Origin: an uncultured Spirochaetaceae bacterium
Lineage (GTDB): Bacteria > Spirochaetota > Spirochaetia > Treponematales > Treponemataceae
Assembly (NCBI GenBank): GCA_902802305.1
Contig: CADCLG010000004.1
Span: 1 to 64,000, forward strand
Direction of reading: 5' to 3'
DNA length: 64,000 nucleotides
The notes under the pieces are model-generated. The model saw only the letters and a program-made list of their open reading frames with translations, was not told the DNA's origin and made no database searches. Shown here one piece after another: positions 25,994 through 34,293 of the stretch. Numbering within the stretch: the stretch's first letter is position 1; each line of letters starts with the position of its first letter. The position numbers and the translations under genes are program-made.

Positions 25994-28951
25994 TTATAGT
26001 CTTAGATTTTCAATTAAAGTTGTTGGCTTTGCTAAATCTTCTTTTTTTGCATAATGATGAGTTTGAGTAGTTCTTACAGTTGTTCCCTGGCCCTTTTTGC
26101 TGGTAATTTCAATGCTTCCATTCATAAGGGAAAGCAGAGATTTTGCAATGCTTAAACCCAGTCCAGAGCTTGGAATTTCTCTATTGATTTCATTATCCTC
26201 ACGGGCAAATTCCCTGCAGGCATCAGGCAGAAAATCCTCTGACATACCAATTCCGTTATCTTCACAAATGAATGAAATGGTACAGCCGTTTTTAATTGTA
26301 TCCGGAATCTGTTTAATTCCAAATCTGACTTTTCCGCCTCGAGGGGTATATTTCAGGGCGTTGTAGACTATATTCATGACTACATCTGTAGTATGAATTA
26401 TATCCTGATAAATATATGGCTTGGAGATTTCGGACCAATATTCTACTTCAATTCCGCGATTCTTGAATTCCTCTTTTACAAGGGAATAAATTCTTTCTAC
26501 GGCATTTGTAATTTCTGTTGGAGTTTCCGTTAATTTTATTTCATCATTTTCCATTTGGGCCAGTTCATAAACATTGTTTATAAAGGTCATCAGGAGTTCT
26601 TCAGAATGTTCAATTTCTTTTATAGCTTCTTTTGATGAAGTTTTATTTTCATTATTCTCATTGTTTGCAGTTTTTACGCTTTCTGTATTGATGATTTTTT
26701 TCAGGTCATTAGTATTGTTGATTATCCCCTGCATGATTTTAATCATACCTTTTGAGATATTGTACATGAAAATATTTTTTGCCTTATTTGCGTTAGAAGC
26801 CGATTCTGCCATTTTCTGCAGCTCCATCTTTTTGGCAAGCTCAACTTCTACCTCTGCTTTGAGACGTTCTTCAATCGTAATGTCGTTCAAAAATACGTAG
26901 AAAATATCTCCGTAGTTTTGTGTGTGTACATGACGGCCATAGTTTTTAATATATTTTATTGTTCCATCCTTTGCCTTGATTCTGTACTCAACATAAATAA
27001 TATCATTGTCCGGTGTAAGCTGAAAATCAATACTCTTTTGAACACGTTCAAAATCATTAGGAAGAACAATTCCTTTAAATGAATTTCCGACATATTCACG
27101 GAATTCTTCTGCTGTATCGCAGGCATACATTTGAATAAGCTCGTGATTAAAAGAAATCAGCTCAAGATTTCCGTCCGAATGATAGGATAAAAATCCGCCT
27201 GGAATTCCTTCTGCAACTTCATTGGCGGCGGTAAGAATTTCTTCACTTAAAGGGGCTTCTGTGGATTGTGCTTTTTTATGAGCAAACTTATCATAAGAAA
27301 GAACTGAGGTTTTCCTAAGGTAGGATTCAAAATCACGCACCTGGAGAGGACCAGAAAAGAAAAATCCCTGAATATAATCACAGCCAAGAGATTTGAGGAT
27401 TTTAAATTCTTCCTGAGATTCTGCTCCTTCTGCAACCGTAAGCAGTCCCATTCTATGAGCCATCTTAATTATATTTTCAATAACGACTTCATTTGTTTTA
27501 ATATTGCGGACAAAACTAATATCAAGCTTAATTACATTAAGTGGGAAAGTCGAAAGAAGTCCAAGAGATGAATAGCCGGCACCAAAATCATCCATCTCAA
27601 TCATAAAGCCTCTTTTTTGAGTCTGCTTGAGCTGGGAAATAATAACCTCAGTGTTTTCAGAATAAAGAGATTCTGTAACTTCCATGTGAAGAAGATTGTG
27701 GTCTATTCCGTAGCTGTCAATAGTGTTGAACAGATTGTCAATAAAACCCTCTTCCAGAAAATCACGGCGGGAAATATTCACAGAAATTGGCACAAGAGGA
27801 AGCCCTTCCTGCTGCCAGCGATTGATATCCTTGCAAACCTGCTCCAGAACAAAATTATCCAGCTTTGTGATAAAACCATTTTTTTCAAAAAGAGGAATAA
27901 ATTCACCAGGTGACATAAAACTGTAATCAGAATTCTTCCAGCGGACAAGAGCTTCTGCACCAGCGATGTGGCCTGTAATTGATTCATGCTTAGGCTGATA
28001 AAAAACATGGAATTGCTTTTCTTCGAGAGCCGTTTCCATAGATTCTATAATTCTCTGTTCATTCAGAATCTTGTTCTGGAGATAATCTTCAAAAAAGGCA
28101 ACATCCTTTCCGTAAATACCCTTGATTTCATTTAGGGCCAGAAAAGCCCGGTCGCAGCAAATAACAATAGGAACGGAACGGTCAATAGGCGCATATACAC
28201 CAGTCTTTACAACCTGATGGGGAATCGGTGCATTATCAAGAACCATTTTCGAAATGCTCATAAGCCGATTCATGTTAAGCCTGTCGCTGTCTTTTAGCAG
28301 AAGAATAAACTGGTCGCCGCCGAATCTGCCTGCAATACCTTCTTTTGTAAGACTCATCATCTTTTTAGCAGTGTATGCAAGAAATTCATTACATTTATCA
28401 ACACCATACAAAGTGTTTGAGGATTTAAAATTATCAAAATCAAAAGCCAGAAGACAGAAAGTTTTCTGTGGATTATTATCAACAACTGATTTTGCCTTTT
28501 TCAAAAAAGATTTTCGCGTAAGAAGACCTGTCAGTTCATCATGCTCAAGCTCGCTGATTATCCTGTTAGATTCCGAAAACTTTATAGCAGTTTTGAGACG
28601 GTTGAGTACACGTCGCTTATTAAAAGGTTTTTTCAAAAAATCGATGACGCCAAGATCAAGAAGCTCGTTTTCAAGGGTTATGTTTTCAATTGTCGTGCTG
28701 ATTAAAACAGGGAAATTTTCAGTTTTAGGATTATTTCTAAGTTCTTTAAGAATTGGAAGAGCATAGCCAATATCAATAATAGCCGCAGAAAAAATTATTT
28801 CCTCATCTGCAAGCATTTCAAAAAAATTATCTGGTGTGCAAAGTTGAAGCTGAAATTTATCAGACACAATGTCTGTCAGCTGAGCCAAGTTATCCTTGTT
28901 GCTTTCAATCAGGAGAATCTTTGCTCTTCTTACATCGCTTTCATTATTCAT
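25994..28951 (-). CDS. REC-GGDEF-EAL-PAS-ATPase hybrid signalling protein
   Basis: A 985-aa soluble protein with five modules: a receiver (about 10-125, likely phospho-Asp in AAIIDIG), GGDEF (about 135-290), EAL (about 305-550), PAS (about 595-710) and a kinase-like core with HATPase (about 750-960). The GGDEF signature reads GRFGGDQF, with Gln replacing the conserved Glu, so cyclase activity is doubtful. The EAL motifs look intact (AEALVRW, VNISRRDF, EVTESLY, DDFGAGYSS), so c-di-GMP hydrolysis is likely. In the dimerisation helix the usual SHDIRTP phospho-acceptor region reads ISKGMIKI, with no His. The ATPase motifs NGIGM and GLGLSIAKSL are present. It has a promoter about 57 nt upstream. 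Confidence 0.88.
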   Translation of the reverse strand: MNNESDVRRAKILLIESNKDNLAQLTDIVSDKFQLQLCTPDNFFEMLADEEIIFSAAIIDIGYALPILKELRNNPKTENFPVLISTTIENITLENELLDLGVIDFLKKPFNKRRVLNRLKTAIKFSESNRIISELEHDELTGLLTRKSFLKKAKSVVDNNPQKTFCLLAFDFDNFKSSNTLYGVDKCNEFLAYTAKKMMSLTKEGIAGRFGGDQFILLLKDSDRLNMNRLMSISKMVLDNAPIPHQVVKTGVYAPIDRSVPIVICCDRAFLALNEIKGIYGKDVAFFEDYLQNKILNEQRIIESMETALEEKQFHVFYQPKHESITGHIAGAEALVRWKNSDYSFMSPGEFIPLFEKNGFITKLDNFVLEQVCKDINRWQQEGLPLVPISVNISRRDFLEEGFIDNLFNTIDSYGIDHNLLHMEVTESLYSENTEVIISQLKQTQKRGFMIEMDDFGAGYSSLGLLSTFPLNVIKLDISFVRNIKTNEVVIENIIKMAHRMGLLTVAEGAESQEEFKILKSLGCDYIQGFFFSGPLQVRDFESYLRKTSVLSYDKFAHKKAQSTEAPLSEEILTAANEVAEGIPGGFLSYHSDGNLELISFNHELIQMYACDTAEEFREYVGNSFKGIVLPNDFERVQKSIDFQLTPDNDIIYVEYRIKAKDGTIKYIKNYGRHVHTQNYGDIFYVFLNDITIEERLKAEVEVELAKKMELQKMAESASNANKAKNIFMYNISKGMIKIMQGIINNTNDLKKIINTESVKTANNENNENKTSSKEAIKEIEHSEELLMTFINNVYELAQMENDEIKLTETPTEITNAVERIYSLVKEEFKNRGIEVEYWSEISKPYIYQDIIHTTDVVMNIVYNALKYTPRGGKVRFGIKQIPDTIKNGCTISFICEDNGIGMSEDFLPDACREFAREDNEINREIPSSGLGLSIAKSLLSLMNGSIEITSKKGQGTTVRTTQTHHYAKKEDLAKPTTLIENLRL

Positions 28952-29014
28952 CCATCAAATGACCGTTTAAAGAGATTTTTGGCTTTTAATAAACTTTCTT
29001 AAAACTTTATAAGA

Positions 29015-29042
29015 ATTATAACACAGATTCTAGATAACACAA
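29015..29042 (-). promoter_or_regulatory. promoter of the GGDEF-EAL hybrid
   Basis: On the minus strand: -35 TTGTGT (29042-29037), 16-nt spacer, perfect -10 TATAAT (29020-29015). The predicted start near 29008 gives a leader of about 57 nt. Confidence 0.5.
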
Positions 29043-29066
29043 TTAAAAGTTATAATATTGAAGAAT

Positions 29067-29116
29067 AAAAAAAACGCAGATGGATTAACGTCATAATCGA
29101 CATAATTCATCTGCGT
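29067..29116 (-). terminator. intrinsic terminator of ilvC
   Basis: Stem ACGCAGATG (29074-29082) pairs with 29108-29116 and extends inward through a G-U pair to about 14 bp. Read on the minus strand it is followed by a run of eight T (29074-29067). It closes the ilvC transcript and sits between ilvC and the GGDEF-EAL gene promoter. Confidence 0.8.
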
Positions 29117-29139
29117 CTAGCACAAGCTTTTGCATCCAA

Positions 29140-29253
29140 TTTTATAGCTTCGCTATAAAACTGGTTTCATCGCTAGCATGGGCTGTTAATTACAACTTAA
29201 ATTATTATTGCATTTGCCCATGCTTCCAGTTTTGTAATAAATTACAAAACTGG
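29140..29253. repeat. nested hairpins and duplicated ilvC tail
   Basis: Three inverted repeats: 29140-29148 with 29152-29160 (9 bp, 3-nt loop); 29176-29183 with 29216-29223 (GCATGGGC, 8 bp); and 29226-29237 with 29242-29253 (12 bp, spanning the ilvC stop codon). The ilvC end AAAACTGGTTTCAT(T)GCT at 29246-29263 recurs at 29157-29174 with one mismatch, so this tail looks like a partial duplication of the end of ilvC. Confidence 0.6.
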
Positions 29254-30720
29254 TTTCATTGCTGTCATATATGCTCTTAATTTTCTTCCTACAACCTCGA
29301 TTGGGTGGTTGCGGATTTCGGCATTAACAGCAACAAGCTCAGCATTGCTTACGCTTGTGTCTTTAATATCCAAGCCCTTTCCAATAACATCAATGTGCAG
29401 CTTTGGCATTAAATCCTTTGCCATCATTGGAGCAGCAACACGGCTGAACAAATAACATCCATATTCAGCAGTATCAGAAATAACGCGGTTCATCTCATAA
29501 AGACGCTTGCGGTCAATAAGGTTTGCAATAAGAGGAACTTCGTGAAGAGATTCATAGTAAGCAGATTCTTCCTTAATTCCAGCATCAACCATAGTTTCAA
29601 AAGCAAGCTCACAACCAGCTTTTACCATAGCAACAAGCAAGATACCCTTGTCAAAATATTCCTGTTCGCTAATTTCTTCTGAACTTTCAGCATTCTTTTC
29701 AAAAGCAAGCTTACCAGTATCTTCACGCCAAGCAAGCAAATCCTTGTCGCCGGCCTTCCAGTCTTCCATCATAGTGCTTGAGAATTTACCAGAAATAATA
29801 TCATCCATGTGCTTCTGATAAAGAGGAGCAAGCAGCTTTTTAATATCCTTAGAAATTTCGTTAGCCTTAATTTTTGCAGGGTTAGAAAGTCTGTCCATCA
29901 TATTTGTAATACCGCCCCATTTAAGAGCTTCACTTACAACATTCCAGCCGTGCATAAGGAATTTAGTAGCATATTCAGGAGAAATACCCTCGCTAACCAT
30001 CTTGTCATAACAAACAATAGTACCAGCCTGAAGCATACCGCAAAGAATTGTCTGCTCGCCCATAAGGTCACTCTTTACCTCGGCAACAAATGAGCTTTCA
30101 AGAACGCCTGCCTTGCTTCCTCCCATACCAACAGCAAGAGCCTTAGCATAAGCCCATCCCTTACCTTCAGGGTCGTTTTCTGGATGAACTGCAATCAAAT
30201 CTGGAACACCAAAACCACGCTGGAATTCGTGCCAAACTTCTGTACCAGGACCCTTTGGAGCACACATAACAACAGTAATATCAGGACGAATCTGCATTCC
30301 CTCTTCAATCATATTAAATCCATGACTATACCAGAGAGCAGAACCCTTCTTCATTTTCTGCATAACTTCTGTAATAACCGGAGTATGCTGCTTATCAGGA
30401 GTAAGATTACCAACCAAATCTGCAGTTGGAATCATTTCGTCATAAGTACCAACCTTAAAACCATTTTCCGTAGCATTTTTCCAGGACTGACGCTTTTCTT
30501 TAATAGCACTGTCTCTCAAAGCGTAACTAACATCCAAACCAGAATCGCGCAGACACATTCCTTGATTTAATCCCTGTGCACCACAACCGACAATAACAAT
30601 CTTCTTACCCTTAAGCGCATTCACACCGTCAGCAAATTCCTCTTTCGCCATCGAACGGCAATGTCCAAGTTGAAGTCGTGCCTCTCTCCAAGGAATTGAG
30701 TTAAAATAATTTGTACCCAT
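29242..30720 (-). CDS. ilvC: ketol-acid reductoisomerase (class II, long form)
   Basis: Converts acetolactate and acetohydroxybutyrate to dihydroxy-acids with NADPH in valine, isoleucine and leucine synthesis. The 492-aa length and the duplicated C-terminal knotted domain place it with the long class II enzymes such as E. coli IlvC. The Rossmann motif [13 protein letters not shown] and the segment [20 protein letters not shown] are visible. The frame reaches to 30738, but the ATG at 30720 has AGGAG upstream and starts [19 protein letters not shown], typical of the family. The leader is long and GC rich. It stands alone; no other ilv genes are in the window. Confidence 0.96.
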   Translation of the reverse strand: MGTNYFNSIPWREARLQLGHCRSMAKEEFADGVNALKGKKIVIVGCGAQGLNQGMCLRDSGLDVSYALRDSAIKEKRQSWKNATENGFKVGTYDEMIPTADLVGNLTPDKQHTPVITEVMQKMKKGSALWYSHGFNMIEEGMQIRPDITVVMCAPKGPGTEVWHEFQRGFGVPDLIAVHPENDPEGKGWAYAKALAVGMGGSKAGVLESSFVAEVKSDLMGEQTILCGMLQAGTIVCYDKMVSEGISPEYATKFLMHGWNVVSEALKWGGITNMMDRLSNPAKIKANEISKDIKKLLAPLYQKHMDDIISGKFSSTMMEDWKAGDKDLLAWREDTGKLAFEKNAESSEEISEQEYFDKGILLVAMVKAGCELAFETMVDAGIKEESAYYESLHEVPLIANLIDRKRLYEMNRVISDTAEYGCYLFSRVAAPMMAKDLMPKLHIDVIGKGLDIKDTSVSNAELVAVNAEIRNHPIEVVGRKLRAYMTAMKPVL

Positions 30721-30759
30721 TTTTAAAACTCCTGTCATTTATTTTTTTTATTCTGGAGG

Positions 30760-30898
30760 TTCCTGCAAGCCCGGTAAACCGCCCTTGCAGTCGGCTGTTC
30801 CGCAATTCCCTAACGGTCAGCCGCTTCCCTCGCTACGCTCAGTCCAGTGGCCTTCGCAACCTTACGGTTGCTCGTTGCTCCATAGCCTAACCCGTTTA
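30760..30898. repeat. GC-rich element in the ilvC leader
   Basis: A segment clearly richer in GC than the flanking AT-rich DNA, with short inverted repeats such as GCAACC-GTAA-GGTTGC (30856-30871). It lies inside the predicted 5' leader of ilvC. It resembles in composition, but not clearly in sequence, the island at 43563-43666. No convincing leader peptide rich in branched-chain codons was found. Confidence 0.5.
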
Positions 30899-30910
30899 CA
30901 TTGTTTTTGA

Positions 30911-30939
30911 ATTATAGAATTTAAATAACATTGCGTAAA
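30911..30939 (-). promoter_or_regulatory. ilvC promoter
   Basis: On the minus strand: -35 TTTACG (30939-30934), 17-nt spacer, perfect -10 TATAAT (30916-30911). The predicted start near 30904 gives a leader of about 184 nt that includes the GC-rich element. Confidence 0.6.
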
Positions 30940-30948
30940 GTAGGATAT

Positions 30949-30989
30949 AAAAAAAGGAGCCCACCCTGTCTAGCACTCAGAAGTGGGCT
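30949..30989 (-). terminator. intrinsic terminator of the GH5 operon
   Basis: Stem AGCCCAC (30958-30964) pairs with GTGGGCT (30983-30989). On the minus strand it is followed by CC and seven T (30955-30949). It lies about 105 nt after the stop of the second GH5 gene. Confidence 0.7.
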
Positions 30990-31018
30990 TCGTCTGAAAT
31001 GACGTTAAACTCAATGTG

Positions 31019-31052
31019 AGGCAAGACGCTTGTCGCGTGGTGCCTTTTTTTT
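31019..31052 (+). terminator. rightward terminator without an upstream gene
   Basis: Stem AGGCA (31019-31023) with TGCCT (31041-31045), enclosing ACGC (31026-31029) with GCGT (31035-31038), followed by eight T (31045-31052). No coding sequence on the + strand precedes it; the neighbours are both leftward genes. Either it ends an unannotated + strand RNA, or it stops antisense transcription. Confidence 0.55.
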
Positions 31053-31094
31053 ATATATACCGCTTTGACGTATCCGTCAAGCATACAAAAGAAA

Positions 31095-32759
31095 TTAATT
31101 CTTAGTATTTGTTGCAGTTACTTTCTTAATTTGGAATGTAAGACCATCAATAGTATCCGTATCTGCTGAATTTTGTATAAAATATTGAATAACCTTTACT
31201 TCTTTATTTCCTTCAGTAGGTTCTTGGATTTCTGCATAAAGCGTTGCAGAGACAGAAATAGTTGATGCCTGTGCGATAACAGATTTCCAATTAGTATTGA
31301 AGAATTTTACAAAAAGTTCACGGCTATCTGCATTTTCTGCATTCGGACAATAAATCTCGGTTTTAAGATATTTGTAACCAGTCAAATCAAAAGCCTCATC
31401 CAGAGTAAACGATGTTGAATATCCGTTTGTAATACCGCTTTTATTTTCTAGAATTACAACATCTTCTTTTGGACTTTCATCTTCTGTGTTTGTTGATATG
31501 TTTGCTGGTGTGCTGCCTGTTGCCTGAACCATTGCGTCTAAAATTTCAGGGAAGTACCATGTCTGATTTGTTCGATTATAAAAACCGTAATGTTCCTTGT
31601 AATTATTACCTTGAACTTGCCATGAACCGTTATCCCAAAGACAACTTGTCATTCCATATTTTCGTGATTCTGTCAGGAAGTAAGTAAACCATTTTACACG
31701 TTCATCAAGATTGTCCTTGTTTGTTGCTCCCATTTCGCCAATAATTACAGGATAACCTTTGCTGATAAAAGAATTATTGAGTTTTGAGAAATAATAATCA
31801 AGATTTGACTGATGAGAAGAGGTGAATATCGTTTCTCCTGGTGATTCCATTGCAAACGAATTTGGTGTGTACATGTGGACAGAAAGAATTAGTTTTCCTT
31901 TTTCATCATCCTGAGGCATTTTGAAAGCACTAGCAAATGCAGAATCTGGAGAAGCCTGCAAACCAGGACAGCTTACATAACGTTTCTGATTGTTTCCTCC
32001 GCTCTTACGAATTGTGTCCAAAATTAATTGATTATATTCATTAAGACAATCTGCTGCTTCTCGACAAGTTGCATTATTTGAATCAAACCACCATTCATTA
32101 TTTGTTCCTGCAAGGCGTGGTTCATTCAAAGTTTCAAAAATTAAATGTTCATCATAACCATTGTTAAAGGCCAGAGCTATTTGAGTCCAAAGATTTAACA
32201 AAAATCGTTCTGACTCATTTTTGTTTACTTTGTTTGGATAATAACCTGCGGCTGTAGTCATTTTTGCAGGAGAGCCAAAATTGTCATGATGGTCATTAAG
32301 AATTACGTACATGCCATCTTCAATTGCCCAATCAACAATAGTCTTAACACGATTCATCCATGCAGAATCAATAGTGTAATTCTTTTTATTCATGTGATTA
32401 GACCAGGACACAGGAATACGGATTGTTTTAATTCCTGAATTTGCAAGTCCGTCAATCATTGCTTTTGTGGTTTTAGGCTGGCTCCAGCTTGTTTCAGAAG
32501 AAAGTCCGCTTCCGCCTGTAGCATCAAGTGTATTTCCCAGATTCCAGCCAACAGTCATATCTTTTACTGTTTGAGTAGCCGAAATTCCATTAAAAGTTTT
32601 GTTACCATTATCTTTTACGGCACTGTTTTCATCAAAATATAATGCTACTTCCGAATCTGGTATTTCAATGCTAGGGGCACATCCAGCAAGAAATACGCTT
32701 ACCGCTACAAAAGCGACAGCCAGATATTTTCTGAATGATTTAATTGATATCTTAATCAT
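31095..32759 (-). CDS. GH5 endoglucanase lipoprotein with C-terminal module
   Basis: A 554-aa secreted cellulase. The lipobox LAGC (Cys27) is followed by a GH5 catalytic domain (about residues 55-420) of the subfamily 4 type: TVGWNLGNTLDA, IRIPVSWSNHM, the acid/base Glu in FETLNEPR and the nucleophile Glu in IIGEMGA. Residues about 430-554 form a beta-rich module (DLTGYKYLKTEIYCP) that may bind carbohydrate, though I cannot name the family. It is the second gene of a tandem pair with a closely related GH5 lipoprotein, 68 nt upstream, that lacks this module. It probably hydrolyses beta-1,4-glucan or xyloglucan at the cell surface. Confidence 0.9.
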   Translation of the reverse strand: MIKISIKSFRKYLAVAFVAVSVFLAGCAPSIEIPDSEVALYFDENSAVKDNGNKTFNGISATQTVKDMTVGWNLGNTLDATGGSGLSSETSWSQPKTTKAMIDGLANSGIKTIRIPVSWSNHMNKKNYTIDSAWMNRVKTIVDWAIEDGMYVILNDHHDNFGSPAKMTTAAGYYPNKVNKNESERFLLNLWTQIALAFNNGYDEHLIFETLNEPRLAGTNNEWWFDSNNATCREAADCLNEYNQLILDTIRKSGGNNQKRYVSCPGLQASPDSAFASAFKMPQDDEKGKLILSVHMYTPNSFAMESPGETIFTSSHQSNLDYYFSKLNNSFISKGYPVIIGEMGATNKDNLDERVKWFTYFLTESRKYGMTSCLWDNGSWQVQGNNYKEHYGFYNRTNQTWYFPEILDAMVQATGSTPANISTNTEDESPKEDVVILENKSGITNGYSTSFTLDEAFDLTGYKYLKTEIYCPNAENADSRELFVKFFNTNWKSVIAQASTISVSATLYAEIQEPTEGNKEVKVIQYFIQNSADTDTIDGLTFQIKKVTATNTKN

Positions 32760-32778
32760 AAAAAAACTCCATTCTCAA

Positions 32779-32809
32779 TTCTTCATAATGCATTCAGTAT
32801 TATGAAGAA
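32779..32809. repeat. 11-bp inverted repeat between the GH5 genes
   Basis: TTCTTCATAAT (32779-32789) pairs perfectly with 32799-32809, loop of 9 nt, no T-run. AATTATGCATTATGAATTAT follows, a motif also seen near 45386, 50265 and 51670. It may stabilise or process the mRNA between the two genes. Confidence 0.5.
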
Positions 32810-32827
32810 TGAATTATGCATTATGAA

Positions 32828-34126
32828 TTATTCTTTAGTAGATTCAATCATTGCATTCAGAATCTCTGGGAAGTACCAGGTCTGTTCGCGGCGGTTGTAG
32901 TAGCCGTATTTTTCGTTGTAGTCATTATTTCTGATTTCCCAGGCGCCATTATCCCAAAGACAGCTTGTCATACCGTATTTGCGTGACTGAGTAAGGAAGT
33001 AATTGAACCATTTTACACGTTCTTCAATATTATCCTTGTTTGTAGCTCCCATTTCACCAATGATTACAGGAATACCCTTGCTGACAAAAGAGGCATTAAG
33101 ACGAGAAAAATATCTTCCCAAATCAGCCTGATGTGCAGATGTAAAGTTTTTGTCTCCAGGAGAAGCCATTGCAAAATTATATGGAGTATACATGTGAACA
33201 GAAAGAATCAGTTTTCCCTTTTCATCATCTTCTGGAAGCTTGAAAGCAGGATTAAGTGCTGAATCTGGAGATGCAGCCAAACCTGGACAGCTTACATAAC
33301 GCTTCTGGTTGTTTCCGCCTGTCTTACGAATGGCATCAAGAATAAGCTGATTGTATTCATTAAGGCAGTTAGCAGCTTCCTTACATTCTGCTGCATTCTG
33401 ATCAAACCACCATTCGTGACCTGTACCGCAGAGACGTGGTTCATTCAAAGTCTCAAAAATCAAATGCTCGTCGTAACCGTTGTTAAAAGCTACTGCAATC
33501 TGAGTCCAAAGGTTCAACAAAAAGCGTTCAGATTCAACCTTATTTTTTTCATTTGGATAATAACCGGCACAGGCAGGCATTTTAGCAGGATTGTTAAAAT
33601 TATCATGATGGTCATTAAGAATTACATACATGCCATCTTCAATTGCCCAATCTACAATCTCTTTTACTCGCTTCATCCATTCCGGATTAATTGTGTAAGT
33701 TTTTTTATCCATGTGTTTGGCCCATGAAGTAGGAATACGGATTGTCTTAATTCCTGAGTTTGCAAGACCGTCAATCATCTCTTTTGTGGTTTTTGGCTGT
33801 CCCCAGCTTGTCTCTGAATAAAGACTACCATTTCCAATTGCATCCAGAGTATTTCCTAAGTTCCAGCCTACAGTCATGTCTTTTACAGTCTGCATTGCAG
33901 AAACACCGTTAAAAGCTTTGCTTCCGGTATCTTTTATTGCATCTGCTTCATTAAAAAGCAGGACAACGCCAGGATCTTCCTCCTGAACGGTTTGTGCAGG
34001 TTTCTTTGCGGTCTGCTGAGTTTTTGTCTGAGCAGCAGCCTTATCTTTTGACGCACAGCCTGCAAATAATGTCAAAGTGCAGAATGCCGCCAAAGCAAAT
34101 AATCCAGTCTTTAAAATTCTTTTCAT
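32828..34126 (-). CDS. GH5 endoglucanase lipoprotein, single domain
   Basis: A 432-aa lipoprotein cellulase (lipobox FAGC, Cys24) with a low-complexity Ala/Gln/Lys linker at about residues 28-50 and one GH5 domain of the subfamily 4 type. The same hallmarks as its neighbour are present: TVGWNLGNTLDA, IRIPTSWAKHM, FETLNEPR and IIGEMGATNKDN. The two proteins are nearly superimposable over the catalytic domain, so they arose by tandem duplication. It is the first gene of the pair. The Shine-Dalgarno is GAGG, and a TATAAA ends 14 nt before the ATG. Confidence 0.92.
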   Translation of the reverse strand: MKRILKTGLFALAAFCTLTLFAGCASKDKAAAQTKTQQTAKKPAQTVQEEDPGVVLLFNEADAIKDTGSKAFNGVSAMQTVKDMTVGWNLGNTLDAIGNGSLYSETSWGQPKTTKEMIDGLANSGIKTIRIPTSWAKHMDKKTYTINPEWMKRVKEIVDWAIEDGMYVILNDHHDNFNNPAKMPACAGYYPNEKNKVESERFLLNLWTQIAVAFNNGYDEHLIFETLNEPRLCGTGHEWWFDQNAAECKEAANCLNEYNQLILDAIRKTGGNNQKRYVSCPGLAASPDSALNPAFKLPEDDEKGKLILSVHMYTPYNFAMASPGDKNFTSAHQADLGRYFSRLNASFVSKGIPVIIGEMGATNKDNIEERVKWFNYFLTQSRKYGMTSCLWDNGAWEIRNNDYNEKYGYYNRREQTWYFPEILNAMIESTKE

Positions 34127-34140
34127 AGTTTACCTCGCAT

Positions 34141-34168
34141 TTTATAACAATTATTCACCATAGGTGAA
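34141..34168 (-). promoter_or_regulatory. GH5 promoter region with a palindromic operator candidate
   Basis: Minus-strand -10 TATAAA (34146-34141) and a perfect palindrome TTCACC-ATA-GGTGAA (34154-34168) lie in the spacer and -35 region. No strong -35 is seen. The palindrome position fits a repressor or activator site. Confidence 0.45.
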
Positions 34169-34255
34169 AAACCCCATAGAACTAATCTCTTCTATTTTAT
34201 AATAAAAGAAACAAAAAAAGCAAATTATTTATAATTCTTTAATCCTTTTATTTCC

Positions 34256-34284
34256 TTGAGAAAACGCTTAAATATTAGTATAGT
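34256..34284 (+). promoter_or_regulatory. promoter of the pallilysin-like gene
   Basis: -35 TTGAGA (34256-34261), 17-nt spacer, -10 TATAGT (34279-34284), then 9 nt to the ATG at 34294. The leader would be 3 nt or less. Confidence 0.65.
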
Positions 34285-34293
34285 TATAAAGGT

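Noticed and set aside
30839..30883. A 14-codon frame in the ilvC leader that could be an attenuator peptide
   Set aside because: It codes for MEQRATVRLRRPLD, with few branched-chain residues, has no Shine-Dalgarno, and is not followed by a clear terminator/antiterminator pair. It also lies within the GC-rich repeat-like element.
30721..31060. A T-box or other riboswitch for ilvC
   Set aside because: The T-box core (AGGGTGGNACCGCG) is absent; only a partial AGGGTGG occurs in the terminator of the GH5 operon, which lies upstream of the ilvC promoter.
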